Of a stretch of DNA of 64,000 nucleotides, positions 33,674 through 41,906 are shown in pieces. Source of the DNA: Bradyrhizobium guangxiense (GTDB lineage: Bacteria > Pseudomonadota > Alphaproteobacteria > Rhizobiales > Xanthobacteraceae); NCBI RefSeq assembly GCF_004114915.1, contig NZ_CP022219.1:3316501-3380500 (forward strand), read 5' to 3'. Within the stretch, counting starts at the first letter, position 1. The number at the start of each line of letters is the position of its first letter. A program made the translations under genes and the position numbers. The notes beneath the pieces are model-generated. The model was given only the letters and a program-made list of their open reading frames with translations. It was not told the DNA's origin and ran no database searches.

Positions 33674-34825
33674 CTATGCCGCGCTTTCTTTCAGCATTTC
33701 GCGCGCGATGACGAGTTGCTGGATCTGGCTGGTTCCTTCGTAGATGCGCAACAGGCGAGCATCGCGGTAGAGCCGTTCGATCGGATATTCCTTGATGTAT
33801 CCGTACCCACCGTGGATCTGCATCACGCGATCGGCAATCCGGCCGAGCGCTTCCGTCGTGAAGTATTTGCAGCAGGCCGTTTCCTTCGTGACCGCCCTGC
33901 CCTCGTCGCGCAGGTGCGCGACACGCTCCACCATCGCTCTCGATGCCAGCGCCTCTGCCTGACAGTCGGCGAGCATGCCCTGGATCAGTTGGAACTGCGC
34001 GATCGCGCACCCGAACTGGACCCGCTGCGAGGCGTAGCGCACCCCCTCATCTATGATGCGCTCACTCATGCCCGTCGCGACGGCAGACATGTGAAGCCGC
34101 GCATGGTCCAGAGATTTCATCGCCGTCTTGAAGCCGACACCTTCCCGGCCGCCCAGGAGAGCGGTTGCCGGCACGCGGCAGTCCTCGAAGATGACGTCGG
34201 CGGTGTGCGCTCCGCGAAATCCCATCTTCTTGTTGCGTGGCCCGATAGTAATGCCAGGCGTGTCCCGCTCGACCAGGAACGCCGAAATGCCCGACGCTCG
34301 TTGCTCCTTCGAGCCGGTCCGCGCGAACACGGTGAAGATTCCGGCATGGGGCGAATTCGTGGTGAAGCGCTTCGTGCCGTTGATGATATAGCTGTCGCCA
34401 TCTCTCATCGCGCGCGTTGTCAAGGAGGCGGCATCCGACCCCGCTCCAGGCTCGGTAAGGCAGAACGAGGCGACAAGATCGCCCGTTGCGATGCGCGGAA
34501 GATATTTTTTCCGCTGCTCTTCCGTACCATCGATGATGATACCGAGCGTACCGACCCCGTTGCTGGTGCCGAAATAGGAGCGGAATACAGGCGAGGCGTA
34601 GCCGATCTCGCAGACGACGGCGACCTCCTCGTACATCGACAGGCCAAGCCCGCCATACTGCTCGGGGATCGTCATTCCGAAATAGCCGAATTGCTTGAGA
34701 CGTGCGACGATATGGTCGGGAATTTCGTCGTGTTCTTCGACCCATTCCTCCGCCGCAATGAGCTCTTCGCGGACGAAGCGCCGAGTCTGATCGACCATGG
34801 ATCGCAAAGTCTCCGCGTCAGCCAT
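33674..34825 (-). CDS. Acyl-CoA dehydrogenase
   Basis: A 383-residue flavoprotein, of typical family length. FAD and substrate motifs include SFCLTEPGAGSDAASL (about residue 120-140), the FTTNSPHAGIF beta-sheet region, QIHGGYGYIKEYPIERLYRD, and the catalytic base Glu in RIYEGTSQIQ near residue 368. It introduces a double bond into an acyl-CoA formed by the adjacent CoA transferase. It overlaps the GntR gene by 8 nt. The physiological acyl group is unknown. Confidence 0.9.
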   Translation of the reverse strand: MADAETLRSMVDQTRRFVREELIAAEEWVEEHDEIPDHIVARLKQFGYFGMTIPEQYGGLGLSMYEEVAVVCEIGYASPVFRSYFGTSNGVGTLGIIIDGTEEQRKKYLPRIATGDLVASFCLTEPGAGSDAASLTTRAMRDGDSYIINGTKRFTTNSPHAGIFTVFARTGSKEQRASGISAFLVERDTPGITIGPRNKKMGFRGAHTADVIFEDCRVPATALLGGREGVGFKTAMKSLDHARLHMSAVATGMSERIIDEGVRYASQRVQFGCAIAQFQLIQGMLADCQAEALASRAMVERVAHLRDEGRAVTKETACCKYFTTEALGRIADRVMQIHGGYGYIKEYPIERLYRDARLLRIYEGTSQIQQLVIAREMLKESAA

Positions 34826-35552
34826 CGAGCTTTCCTCTTCTTTTCTGCGCCTTTTTCGCGGCTTCGAGATAGTGTTGATGCAGGATCTTCAGGTGACGCT
34901 CCATCTCGGCTACCGCGAGCTCGGCATGTCCGGCGCGCATGTGCTTCATGAAACGTCTGCGCGACCGGATGACGTCCACGCCCATGACGGAGCCAAATTC
35001 GGCGATGAAGTCGCTGAGGATGCTCATCAATGACTTCATCATCATGATGAGGATGGGGTTGCCCGTGAGCTCCGCGACCAGGATATGGAAGTGGACATTC
35101 GTCTGCGTCTTTAGCGCGAGGTCTCCAGCCAGCGTTTGACGTTCGGCTTCATCGATATTCCCGTCGAGCGCGGCAAGACCGGCTTCATCTGCCCTTTCGA
35201 TAGCGGCTTTGATCACTGCCGATTCGATTGCCAGCCGGGCTTCGGTGAGCTGCGCGAGATCGATGCCTCCGACGGCCACCATGCCGCGCATGATCTTGGT
35301 GAGCGGCTGCGGGCCGCTTGTCGCAATGAAAGCGCCTCCCGCAGCACCCTTGCGCAACTCGATCTGGCCAAGAGACTCCAGGGAGCGCAGAGCCTCCCGC
35401 ACGACATGCCGACTGACCGCGAAGGTCGAGGCGAGCTCCCGCTCGTTTGGCAGTTTCCCGCCGGGCGGGAACCGTCCCGACTGAATTTGCTCGCCGATCT
35501 GCCGCGAGACTTCCTCGAACAATCGGGCCGACTTGACCGTGGTGAAGTTCAT
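34818..35552 (-). CDS. FadR/GntR-family regulator (FCD) of the acyl-CoA operon
   Basis: A 244-residue regulator starting at ATG 35552. The winged helix (IQSGRFPPGGKLPNERELASTFAVSRHVVREALRSLESLG) is at about 20-60. The helical FCD domain (IDLAQLTEARLAIESAVIKAA, then NVHFHILVAELTGN) has candidate metal His. It is the first gene of the operon it presumably controls. An ATTGG-A-CCAAT palindrome sits 21 bp upstream of its start. Confidence 0.85.
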   Translation of the reverse strand: MNFTTVKSARLFEEVSRQIGEQIQSGRFPPGGKLPNERELASTFAVSRHVVREALRSLESLGQIELRKGAAGGAFIATSGPQPLTKIMRGMVAVGGIDLAQLTEARLAIESAVIKAAIERADEAGLAALDGNIDEAERQTLAGDLALKTQTNVHFHILVAELTGNPILIMMMKSLMSILSDFIAEFGSVMGVDVIRSRRRFMKHMRAGHAELAVAEMERHLKILHQHYLEAAKKAQKRRGKLDG

Positions 35553-35573
35553 GGCTGATGTAATACTCAAATG

Positions 35574-35584
35574 ATTGGACCAAT
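35574..35584. promoter_or_regulatory. Candidate FadR-type operator
   Basis: ATTGG-A-CCAAT, a perfect 5-bp inverted repeat with a 1-bp centre, just upstream of the regulator gene. The T-T-G-G/C-C-A-A arms are of the type seen for FadR-like FCD regulators. Confidence 0.5.
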
Positions 35585-35805
35585 GCAAGGCCACCATGAC
35601 GGACGCGCTCCAGCCGTTCGCAGGCTCAGAACCGCCCCCGACGAACGCGGCGACATCGCGCCGGATCGCGTGAGTACCGCGGACGAGATCAGTGGCAGCT
35701 TGACTTGGCTTGCATGCTTAACGGGGCGGTCGATGACGCCGCCGCTAAAACCGGTTCGCGGTGGGAACAGCTTCCGACCGACTTATCCGGGTCAGCCCCG
35801 CGCCC

Positions 35806-36237
35806 TCACTCCCGCGCTTCGATGCTGGTCGCGGTCTGCGCAAGGGAATGACTGCCGTTGGTCTGCCTGCCGGCAACAAGCGGACTGGAGACGTCGCTTG
35901 CAATCCGGCACGCTCGCGGCGATTTGCCGGTCACGCGCTTGAAAGCGTTGCTGAAGGCGCTCTCCGACGTATAGCCGAGGGAGCGCGCGATGGTCGCGAT
36001 CGGAGCAGCTTCCTCCCGAAAGGCACGTTCGGCAAGATGCATGCGCCACTCGGTGAGATAGGTCAGCGGCGCGACGCCGGCGACCGTTCTGAACTGGAAG
36101 GCGAATGTGGTCCGGGACATGGCACAAGCGCTTGCGAGCTCTTCCAGGTGTCAGGCCCGGGCCGGTTCGGCGTGCATCAGACGCAACGCCGGTGCGAGAA
36201 TAAAGCGCGCCGACCCCGCCATGATCCTGGTCCCTGT
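35806..36237 (-). pseudogene. AraC-family regulator remnant with in-frame TGA
   Basis: The frame from 36120 encodes a complete AraC helix-turn-helix pair: SRTTFAFQFRTVAG, YLTEWRMHLAERAF, IATIARSLGYTSESAFSNAFKRV. Upstream, in the same frame, come ALRLMHAEPARA, then a TGA at 36151-36153 where family members usually have Trp, then HLEELASACAM. The frame is closed by a TAA at 36240. The cupin-like effector domain is missing. It is therefore a 5'-deleted gene that also has a nonsense codon. Confidence 0.75.
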
Positions 36238-36508
36238 TTAGGGAGAATCTGGCAGCTTGCTCTCGGGACGGGCCGCGGGGGGCAAACGCGGCTTCGCACA
36301 GAGGTGGAGGCCCGTCAGCTCGCCAGCCCCGGCGGGCCTCCCCTCACACCGCGCCGGAATGCCCACACAGCCTAAGTTCCTCAAAAGGAACAGCAATTTC
36401 TTTCGCGACGAAACACGCCAGAAACAATCCAGTGATTTAGTCGCGCTACCGGGGCTGGCGCATTGTTTCACTTTGATCTTTCACCCGGCATATTTTTGAC
36501 CATCGCGC
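36238..36508. other. No confident gene upstream of an orphan terminator
   Basis: Only low-quality frames are present, for example 36257-36499 on the plus strand, with Arg/Ser/Pro-rich shadow composition. A strong plus-strand terminator follows directly, so a short non-coding transcript could be made here. Confidence 0.4.
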
Positions 36509-36542
36509 GGGCCGTAGCAGTCCACCTGCTACGGCCCTTTTT
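36509..36542 (+). terminator. Strong rho-independent terminator
   Basis: GGGCCGTAGCAG and CTGCTACGGCCC form a perfect 12-bp stem with a 5-nt loop, followed by TTTTTT. No clear plus-strand coding gene ends before it. Confidence 0.85.
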
Positions 36543-36629
36543 GCGTCTTCGACGCTCGATTGAACAAACGAGGGTCTTTGGCTTCCCGGCGAATCGGATT
36601 CTTATGTCCTCATTTCCGCGGAGAGCATA

Positions 36630-36830
36630 ATGAAAGTCCTTTTTACCAGCAGTGGCACTCCTGTCAGGACTTGCGAGCTTTGCCTGATGCCGATGAAGTT
36701 CTTGGGCGAGCACGCCCACTGCAGATTATTCAGATGTGACGATTGCGCGCTGGTGAGCACGGAGCCGGTTGCTATGGCCGCTATCCCTGAAAGTGCACGG
36801 TCCTCAAGACGCCCTTCGATGTGGCGTTGA
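36630..36830 (+). CDS. Small Cys-rich (zinc-ribbon-like) hypothetical protein
   Basis: A 66-residue frame with GGAG 7 nt before ATG 36630. Four Cys occur as CELC near residue 16 and CDDC near 36, with His between, matching a small zinc ribbon. The C-terminus is Ser/Arg-rich and may be read-through after a frame disruption, since an overlapping frame (from 36769) encodes a hydrophobic helix. Function unknown. Confidence 0.5.
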   Translation: MKVLFTSSGTPVRTCELCLMPMKFLGEHAHCRLFRCDDCALVSTEPVAMAAIPESARSSRRPSMWR

Positions 36831-37355
36831 AGCAGTCACTCTCGTTGTCGTGGGGTTGGTGATCTTCTGGAGCTCAATAGTTGGCCGCTTCATGCTGGAA
36901 AAGGCCGCCAAAAGCGCGAACACCAGCACATCCACACACACGACAAGCAGTAGCTGCCGCTCGCTCCGCACCGCTAATTGACCTGGAGCGCGACACGTCT
37001 CGATAGCTGCATGCCCGCGCTGAAGCCCTATGCCCACGTCCGGCCAATTTGCTGCGATGAGAGTGACTTGCACCACCGCTAAGAAATCCGCTCTCGACCT
37101 TTGTTCATAGCGAGGCGTGGGCCATCGGCTTGGCGGATGCGAGCGGCCTGCCCGACTTTGCTCAACCTTGAGAGGTGAGGTTAATCCGAACATCCGCTTG
37201 ATGCGGGCTCCGCTGCCGGCATGATCGCGGGCACCGGACGAGGCTGGTCTTTACCCCCAGGTCGAAACCCCAAGACCGCAATTTCAATCGTCCGGTACGG
37301 GCCGCCAGCGATACCGCCCCAAGTCTGGCGGCCCACCCTCTCGGGAGGATCCCCA
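36831..37355. other. No confident gene
   Basis: One frame (36769-36981) encodes a plausible transmembrane stretch (VTLVVVGLVIFWSS) but has no good start signal and ends in a Ser/Thr-rich tail. The rest is featureless until the ribosome binding site of the next gene. Confidence 0.4.
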
Positions 37356-37550
37356 TTGCCGTTCGAAAATCTCTCCGATCAATTCATCATCCGGATGTAC
37401 GAAAACGTTCGCGATGAAGCGCGCGCCGACGTCATGTCAGGCGTTCGTCTGCTCGGTGAACCCGCGCGCGAACGGGCGGAGAGGCTCAAACAGGAAATCG
37501 AGCGCCGCGGGCTGGTCTGCACACCGATCGATTGGCCGACGGAGGTTTAG
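37356..37550 (+). CDS. Small helical hypothetical protein
   Basis: A 64-residue protein starting at TTG 37356, which is preceded by GGGAGGAT at a good distance; the upstream part of the longer frame has no coding character. The sequence (FENLSDQFIIRMYENVRDEARAD, then LGEPARERAERLKQEIERRG) is amphipathic and ends with a short strand. From memory, similar short proteins recur in Bradyrhizobium. Function unknown. Confidence 0.6.
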   Translation: MPFENLSDQFIIRMYENVRDEARADVMSGVRLLGEPARERAERLKQEIERRGLVCTPIDWPTEV

Positions 37551-37881
37551 AAGGGGCGGCCCCAGCAGGGCGGCTGCCGGGGCCGTTGGGGTCTGCTCCG
37601 GTTTCAGGGGGGCGTTGGGGACACCGGAGCACAGGGGCAACTCGCCGAATTGCCACTTGTTCCCGAATCTTGAACGCCGCCAGTTATTTTCTTTGCGCGG
37701 CCAGCCAGACCGCGAGGCGCCAAAAATTTGGAGACTCTCCTTTTAAGTGTTCCGCTTATAAATACACGCCCAGAGAACGAAGCAGGACTGATTATTTGCA
37801 AGAGATGTTCTTGGCCGGAGAACAACGGGGTCCCGGCATGAAACGGCGCTGTCCGGATTGTCCCTGAATGGAAGCGCTTGC
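37551..37881. other. Non-coding stretch with two hairpins
   Basis: Just after the 37356 gene, CGGCCCC and GGGGCCG arms form a GC-rich hairpin, and TGCTCCGGT is inverted as ACCGGAGCA about 30 nt later. No T-run follows. No gene is supported. Confidence 0.45.
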
Positions 37882-38103
37882 TCAGGCTTGCTTGCCGCGC
37901 ATGCAGTTGACGACAAACTCTCGCTTTGCGCGACCTTGTCCTTTCATAATTCCCCCCGCACTCGAAAAACCACGTTCGCTGGCGAGCTGCCTGCAGCTGT
38001 CCAAGCTTCGGACAAAGCCCTTACGAGACATGCCCTGTTGGGCCTGTACAGCGCCAGCAGTCACAGCCACTGCAATGGAAACAAATAAAATATGCCTGAT
38101 CAT
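37882..38103 (-). CDS. Small secreted hypothetical protein
   Basis: A 73-residue protein with a clear Sec signal (IRHILFVSIAVAVTAGAVQA, cleavage after AQA). The mature 50 residues are basic and contain two Cys (SLDSCRQLASERGF and NCMRGKQA), so a periplasmic disulfide is possible. Short Cys-containing exported proteins of this type are common in Bradyrhizobium and mostly uncharacterised. ATG 38103 has GGAG upstream on the minus strand. Confidence 0.7.
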   Translation of the reverse strand: MIRHILFVSIAVAVTAGAVQAQQGMSRKGFVRSLDSCRQLASERGFSSAGGIMKGQGRAKREFVVNCMRGKQA

Positions 38104-38490
38104 TCCCAGTCTCCTATGTCCAACGAGGAGAGGAATGGCATGAGCCTCCGTCTTGAGGCGGATGTCTCACGCCCACATCAAATCAACTAACGCGAAGCCA
38201 ACAATTGCCGATTGCTCATCAATTGTAGCACGATGGGCCGCCGGCGTGAACCAGCGGGGCTCCTGAGCTGAAAAACCGAAATTTCGGACGCATGGGATGG
38301 GGGTAAGCTCCTGCAAACCCCATCGCGCGTTTCGATCAGCACCACTGCTACCGACACTTTCGCAGCAATCCTCGATCGCGCCTTTGACGCACAAGAACCC
38401 GCCAAATTCCGATAGAGCCCCGTAGTCCCCCCGGGATGAACCATCCGCAGCATCCGCCTAAGGTGCCCTCCCTCCCTGGGCATTTTGGCG
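38104..38490. other. No confident gene
   Basis: Minus-strand frames (38167-38394, 38187-38639) lack a ribosome site and conserved features. They run antisense to a better plus-strand small gene at 38491. Confidence 0.4.
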
Positions 38491-38652
38491 ATGATCGGTA
38501 CAGCGAAAGACGGCCCGCCCGTTCTGATCTGCTCCAAGTGCAGACGGCCGATGACGTTTCTGGCCACGCTCCCCGCCATCCTCAATCTGCCCGCGGTCCA
38601 CGCCTTCCAGTGCCGCCCTTGTCTGCGCGTCGACAGCATTCCGCTGGCGTAG
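38491..38652 (+). CDS. Very small zinc-ribbon protein (53 residues)
   Basis: ATG 38491 to TAG 38652 encodes a 53-residue protein. CSKC near residue 14 and CRPC near 41 are spaced as in a treble-clef or ribbon knuckle pair, separated by a hydrophobic helix (FLATLPAILNLPAVHAFQ). This metal-site symmetry supports a real gene despite the size. It lies before another Cys-containing small gene on the same strand. Function unknown; nucleic-acid or protein binding is plausible. Confidence 0.65.
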   Translation: MIGTAKDGPPVLICSKCRRPMTFLATLPAILNLPAVHAFQCRPCLRVDSIPLA

Positions 38653-38766
38653 GCGAGGAGACGCAGCGTTGTTGTCCACAGCCACGACAGGCAGTAGCTC
38701 GGCGTTGTTCCGGCCTACTCGGAATCGATAATTTGACTCCGCGTCGTCAGCGCCATTCTTGGCGGG

Positions 38767-39126
38767 ATGCCTCGTCCGACCAGACGCATCACGCCGACCC
38801 GCGCCGACGGTCGGCCCGTCAAGATCACGCTGGGCGAGATGCGCGAGATGGGCGTCCGCCGTGTCCTGGTCTATTGCTGCTGCGGTCACCACATGGCCTT
38901 GAGCGCGGATCGCTGGCCGAATGATCTGCGGCTGTCGGACGTGGAGCCTCGCTTGGTCTGCACGGCTTGCGGCAGGCGCGGTGCCGAGCTCAGACCAGAC
39001 TTCGAGACGGGCAAGCCGCCGCTGGCGGCGATGGACTGTGCGGGACCTGCCCCGCCCATCGCGCAGCCCGCCGGCGGAATTGCCGGCGATGGCTTTCGCA
39101 AGAGCCCAGCCCATCCTGCGCGCTGA
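38767..39126 (+). CDS. Hypothetical zinc-binding protein
   Basis: A 119-residue protein. The middle region has YCCCGHHM and, 25-30 residues later, VCTACGRRGAELRPDF, a Cys/His set that suggests one zinc site. The LGEMREMGVRRVLVYC segment looks like a short beta-alpha unit preceding it. From memory, related proteins of about 70-120 residues occur in many rhizobia. The Pro/Ala-rich C-terminus is low complexity. Function unknown. Confidence 0.65.
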   Translation: MPRPTRRITPTRADGRPVKITLGEMREMGVRRVLVYCCCGHHMALSADRWPNDLRLSDVEPRLVCTACGRRGAELRPDFETGKPPLAAMDCAGPAPPIAQPAGGIAGDGFRKSPAHPAR

Positions 39127-39209
39127 GCCAGCCCTTCCCGGCCCTGCCAAAAACCCGCTGACAAGGCGCCGCAAACGTGTAGGATTTCACCAAAACCGGA
39201 GGAAACGGC

Positions 39210-39380
39210 ATGTTTGAAATCAACGGTTTCGACACGGCGGGCGTCGTCAGCCTCAAGCGGCCTTCACTCGCCGCGGCCCTCAAGAAGGCTCGAGAGCTGG
39301 TCGAGGACGGCTGCTGGGACGTTCAGGTCGTTGATCCCACCGGGCGCATCTACACCTCGTTTGAAGAGCAGGCCGCCTAA
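39210..39380 (+). CDS. Small hypothetical protein (56 residues)
   Basis: ATG 39210 is preceded by CGGAGGAA at 5 nt, a strong ribosome site. The protein (FDTAGVVSLKRPSLAAALKKA, then DVQVVDPTGRIYTS) reads as a compact strand-helix-strand fold with a final acidic tail. Function unknown; probably a genuine microprotein given the initiation signal. Confidence 0.65.
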   Translation: MFEINGFDTAGVVSLKRPSLAAALKKARELVEDGCWDVQVVDPTGRIYTSFEEQAA

Positions 39381-39450
39381 CCGCTCCACTCCTCGCCATC
39401 TGGAAAGCCGGCCCCATCAGCTCGCCAGCGCGAGCGGACGATGCAATCGG

Positions 39451-39672
39451 CTATCCCCCTCGGCCGACATTGGACGAGGCACTGTTCAGCCATCGCTGCG
39501 TTGCTTCATCGCTCCAGCCGGGAACTGCGAACTGCACCCGGGGATTCACTTCCGCGCCGGAACGATCGACCGCGGGATAATTCGGGTGATGTGCACGGGC
39601 GCGATGCGCTGGCGCGGCACTCGCAGCGGTGCACAGGACGATCATGAGGCCCATGGCCAGGATAGCGCGCAT
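39451..39672 (-). CDS. Small secreted hypothetical protein
   Basis: A 73-residue protein from ATG 39672. The signal peptide is RAILAMGLMIVLCTAASA, with cleavage after ASA. The mature part is His/Arg-rich at first (HRARAHHPNYPAVD) and ends in a helix (SDEATQRWLNSAS). There are no Cys after cleavage. Function unknown. Confidence 0.6.
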   Translation of the reverse strand: MRAILAMGLMIVLCTAASAAPAHRARAHHPNYPAVDRSGAEVNPRVQFAVPGWSDEATQRWLNSASSNVGRGG

Positions 39673-39894
39673 CGCATCAGCTCCTGTCGAACAACCGGGC
39701 TGATGTGATGCGCCGGCAGTCCCGCCGCAATCCGACATGGCATCACAGTCCGGCGATGGACGTGCGATCGCGAAACTATTGAGGGCAAGCCTTAGGTCCT
39801 GCCCGCCGACGAGGTAACCACGGTGGAAAGGGCGCCTTGATTTTCAGCTTTTGCGATGGCTCTCTTGCCCGCATTTGCAATGGGGGGATTTGGA

Positions 39895-40635
39895 ATGATC
39901 TGGTTGCGCGCTCTTGGGTCTTTCGTCTTGCTCCTGCTCGCGGGCAATGCCCTGGCCGCGCCGCCGTCATCATGTGCAAGCAAGTTCATCGGCACCTGGC
40001 AGCATGGCAACAGCAACATCGGCACGTTGACGCCGGATGGGCAGGCGCTTTGCACCGGGAATGCTTTCTGCGTCCAGGGCACCTGGACCTGCAGCGGCAA
40101 CAGCCTGACCTATACCAACAGTGCCGGAACGTACGTCTACACGCTGCAGTCGAACGGCGTGATGACCTACGGCTCGATCGTCGTCACGCGGATCGGCGGC
40201 GGCCCGGCTGCGGCACAGCCCGGCAAGCCCGCTCCGCAGTCACCGCCGGCTAAGTTGAAGGTCGAGACATCGACGCCCATTCAAACCGAGTACCGCCCAT
40301 CCGGCTCGCAGCCGCTCCAACCCGGCAAGAAGATCGCAGGAAATCCACCGCCGCCGGCGGCGAAATCGGCCGATGAAATCTGCGGGTCGGTGGTTGGCTC
40401 AGCGCCCACCCAGTGCGCGGACGAGCCGAATGGCAGGAACTGCACGTGCCTGAGCGTGGCCAACAAATGCGGCTACCCCATCACCGTGTTCTACGCGAGG
40501 AGCGGGGCTGCCTGTCACGGCAGGTACTGCAGCCATGGCAGCTTCGGCCTGGCCACCGGCGCTTCGGATTCCGGTTCGGCCTGCACCTCGCGCGCCAATC
40601 AGTCGATAAGGTATCTCAGCTTCAAGAAGAGGTAG
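39895..40635 (+). CDS. Secreted protein with repeated Thr/Gly strands and Cys-rich tail
   Basis: A 246-residue exported protein. ATG 39895 is favoured over 39856 because it begins the signal peptide (IWLRALGSFVLLLLAGNALA). Residues about 25-95 look like a small beta sheet (FIGTWQHGNSNIGTLTPDG, then GNSLTYTNSAGTYVYTLQSNG) in lipocalin/META-like style. A Pro-rich linker follows. The C-terminal 75 residues contain several Cys (QCADEPNGRNCTCLSVANKC and ACHGRYC), likely disulfide-bonded. Function unknown; possibly envelope-associated. Confidence 0.7.
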   Translation: MIWLRALGSFVLLLLAGNALAAPPSSCASKFIGTWQHGNSNIGTLTPDGQALCTGNAFCVQGTWTCSGNSLTYTNSAGTYVYTLQSNGVMTYGSIVVTRIGGGPAAAQPGKPAPQSPPAKLKVETSTPIQTEYRPSGSQPLQPGKKIAGNPPPPAAKSADEICGSVVGSAPTQCADEPNGRNCTCLSVANKCGYPITVFYARSGAACHGRYCSHGSFGLATGASDSGSACTSRANQSIRYLSFKKR

Positions 40636-40738
40636 AGCGTTTTCGAGCGAAGTGGACACCGGTTCGCGTGAAGAAAACGCGTCAAAACAAGAATCTAGAG
40701 CTTCCGTTCTGATCCAATCAGAACCGAAAATGCTCTAG
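40634..40738. repeat. Dispersed palindromic repeat, family A
   Basis: TAGAGC...GTTTTCGAGCGAAGTGG...GAAAACGC...CTAGAGC, closed by TTCTGAT-N-ATCAGAA and ending in GCTCTA. The outer and inner arms are inverted. From memory, near-identical units occur many times in Bradyrhizobium intergenic DNA. It directly follows the stop of the upstream gene. Confidence 0.6.
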
Positions 40739-40808
40739 ATTTCGCTGCAGGCCTCTCAGGCCGCGGCGGCGGCCGCACGCGCCAAGGCGCGCTGCGCTTG
40801 ACCTGCCT

Positions 40809-41471
40809 TCAGCTCTCCGGCGCGGCCGGCGCGACCGGCACACTCAGCGGAGCGCCGCCAACCGAGACCGGCCCCACGGGCTTGGAATCCCGAACCATCC
40901 GCTTGCGCATCGCCGCCGACAGTCCATAGCGCGCATGCGCCCTTCGGATGGACGACGTGACGTCCGGCATCATCGTTGTCTGCAGTGCGTCGATCTTCGC
41001 CATCAACGTGGAGAGCTGCGAGGAGATCTTCCTCACATCGACCCGCTCGTCCGTGATGCTCTGTCGCAGCGACAGCAGCAGCATTGAATCCTGCTGCAGC
41101 AGGACCGAGTTCTGATCCGCTGCCTGATTGTTCTGCTGCAGCAACGCGGTGTGTTGCTGCTGGGCGGCCTGAATGTCCTTCAACGCGGCGACAACGGGAT
41201 CCGGCTTTGGCTCGGACGCCCCCTGGCGCGGAAGCAGCTCGGCCAGTCGGCTGATACTCAGCGACGAAAAATCAGATGGCGATGTATAGATCGCCGCCGC
41301 GCCGTTGATGGCCAGGGCACACAGCGAGAAGGCCAGGATCGATTTCCGGCTGGACCGCTTGATCGGCTCCGGAGCTTCGGGAATTTCGGGTTCGTGCGTT
41401 GCTGCGGCGGCTGCAAGTGCTGCGGCGTCGAGCTCTTCGGCGAAGCTTGCTGTTTCCAAAGTCGTGGTCAC
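40809..41471 (-). CDS. Single-pass membrane protein with coiled coil
   Basis: A 220-residue protein from GTG 41471, with GAGG 10 nt upstream; a longer frame begins at 41573 but its extra part is not convincing. An Ala/Glu/Pro-rich cytoplasmic segment is followed by one transmembrane helix (SILAFSLCALAINGAAAIY). Then comes a Gln/Leu-rich coiled coil (ALKDIQAAQQQHTALLQQNN, then DSMLLLSLRQSITDERVD) and a C-terminal tail. It may anchor a scaffold in the inner membrane. Function unknown. Confidence 0.65.
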   Translation of the reverse strand: MTTTLETASFAEELDAAALAAAAATHEPEIPEAPEPIKRSSRKSILAFSLCALAINGAAAIYTSPSDFSSLSISRLAELLPRQGASEPKPDPVVAALKDIQAAQQQHTALLQQNNQAADQNSVLLQQDSMLLLSLRQSITDERVDVRKISSQLSTLMAKIDALQTTMMPDVTSSIRRAHARYGLSAAMRKRMVRDSKPVGPVSVGGAPLSVPVAPAAPES

Positions 41472-41670
41472 GTGCAGGGACCTCAATGAGCAACAGGAAG
41501 CCGCCCCTGGAACGTCCTCGCGACGAGTCCTTGTACGCAGCACCCAACTCCAACTGTCCAAAATTGTGAGCATTTTGAATTAATTCCACGTTAGCGGCGG
41601 GACCATCCTATGGGCCCGGTCACCCCGGCCGACTACGGGGGTCGTCGCAAGTGGAAGCGCTTCTCCCGTG

Positions 41671-41720
41671 GCCATCCTTCGAGACGCCCGCCGCTGGCGG
41701 GCCCTGAGGATAAGGGCCGG
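41671..41720. repeat. Dispersed repeat, family C (half copy)
   Basis: CCATCCTTCGAGACGC, a GC stem (CCCGCC/GGCGGG) and CCTGAGGAT. This is the same core as the fuller copy at 57224-57332. Confidence 0.55.
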
Positions 41721-41906
41721 CTGCGCGGCACCGGTGCCGAGCCGGACCTAGCTCAACACGCGGAAGACGGATTTTCCGAAGCTGGCAGAATACCCCCGTT
41801 TTGCCCGACGGAGCAAACGCGCCCACCAGCCGAATTCAAAACGTCTTGTCCCAGCGCCACTTAGCTACTGTGCATGGGGTTGTTTTCGCATTTTCGAATG
41901 GCCGCC

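Noticed and set aside
36769..36981. Frame with a possible transmembrane helix
   Set aside because: No ribosome site, and a Ser/Thr-rich tail. It overlaps a better Cys-rich frame. Could be part of a decayed gene but is not supportable.
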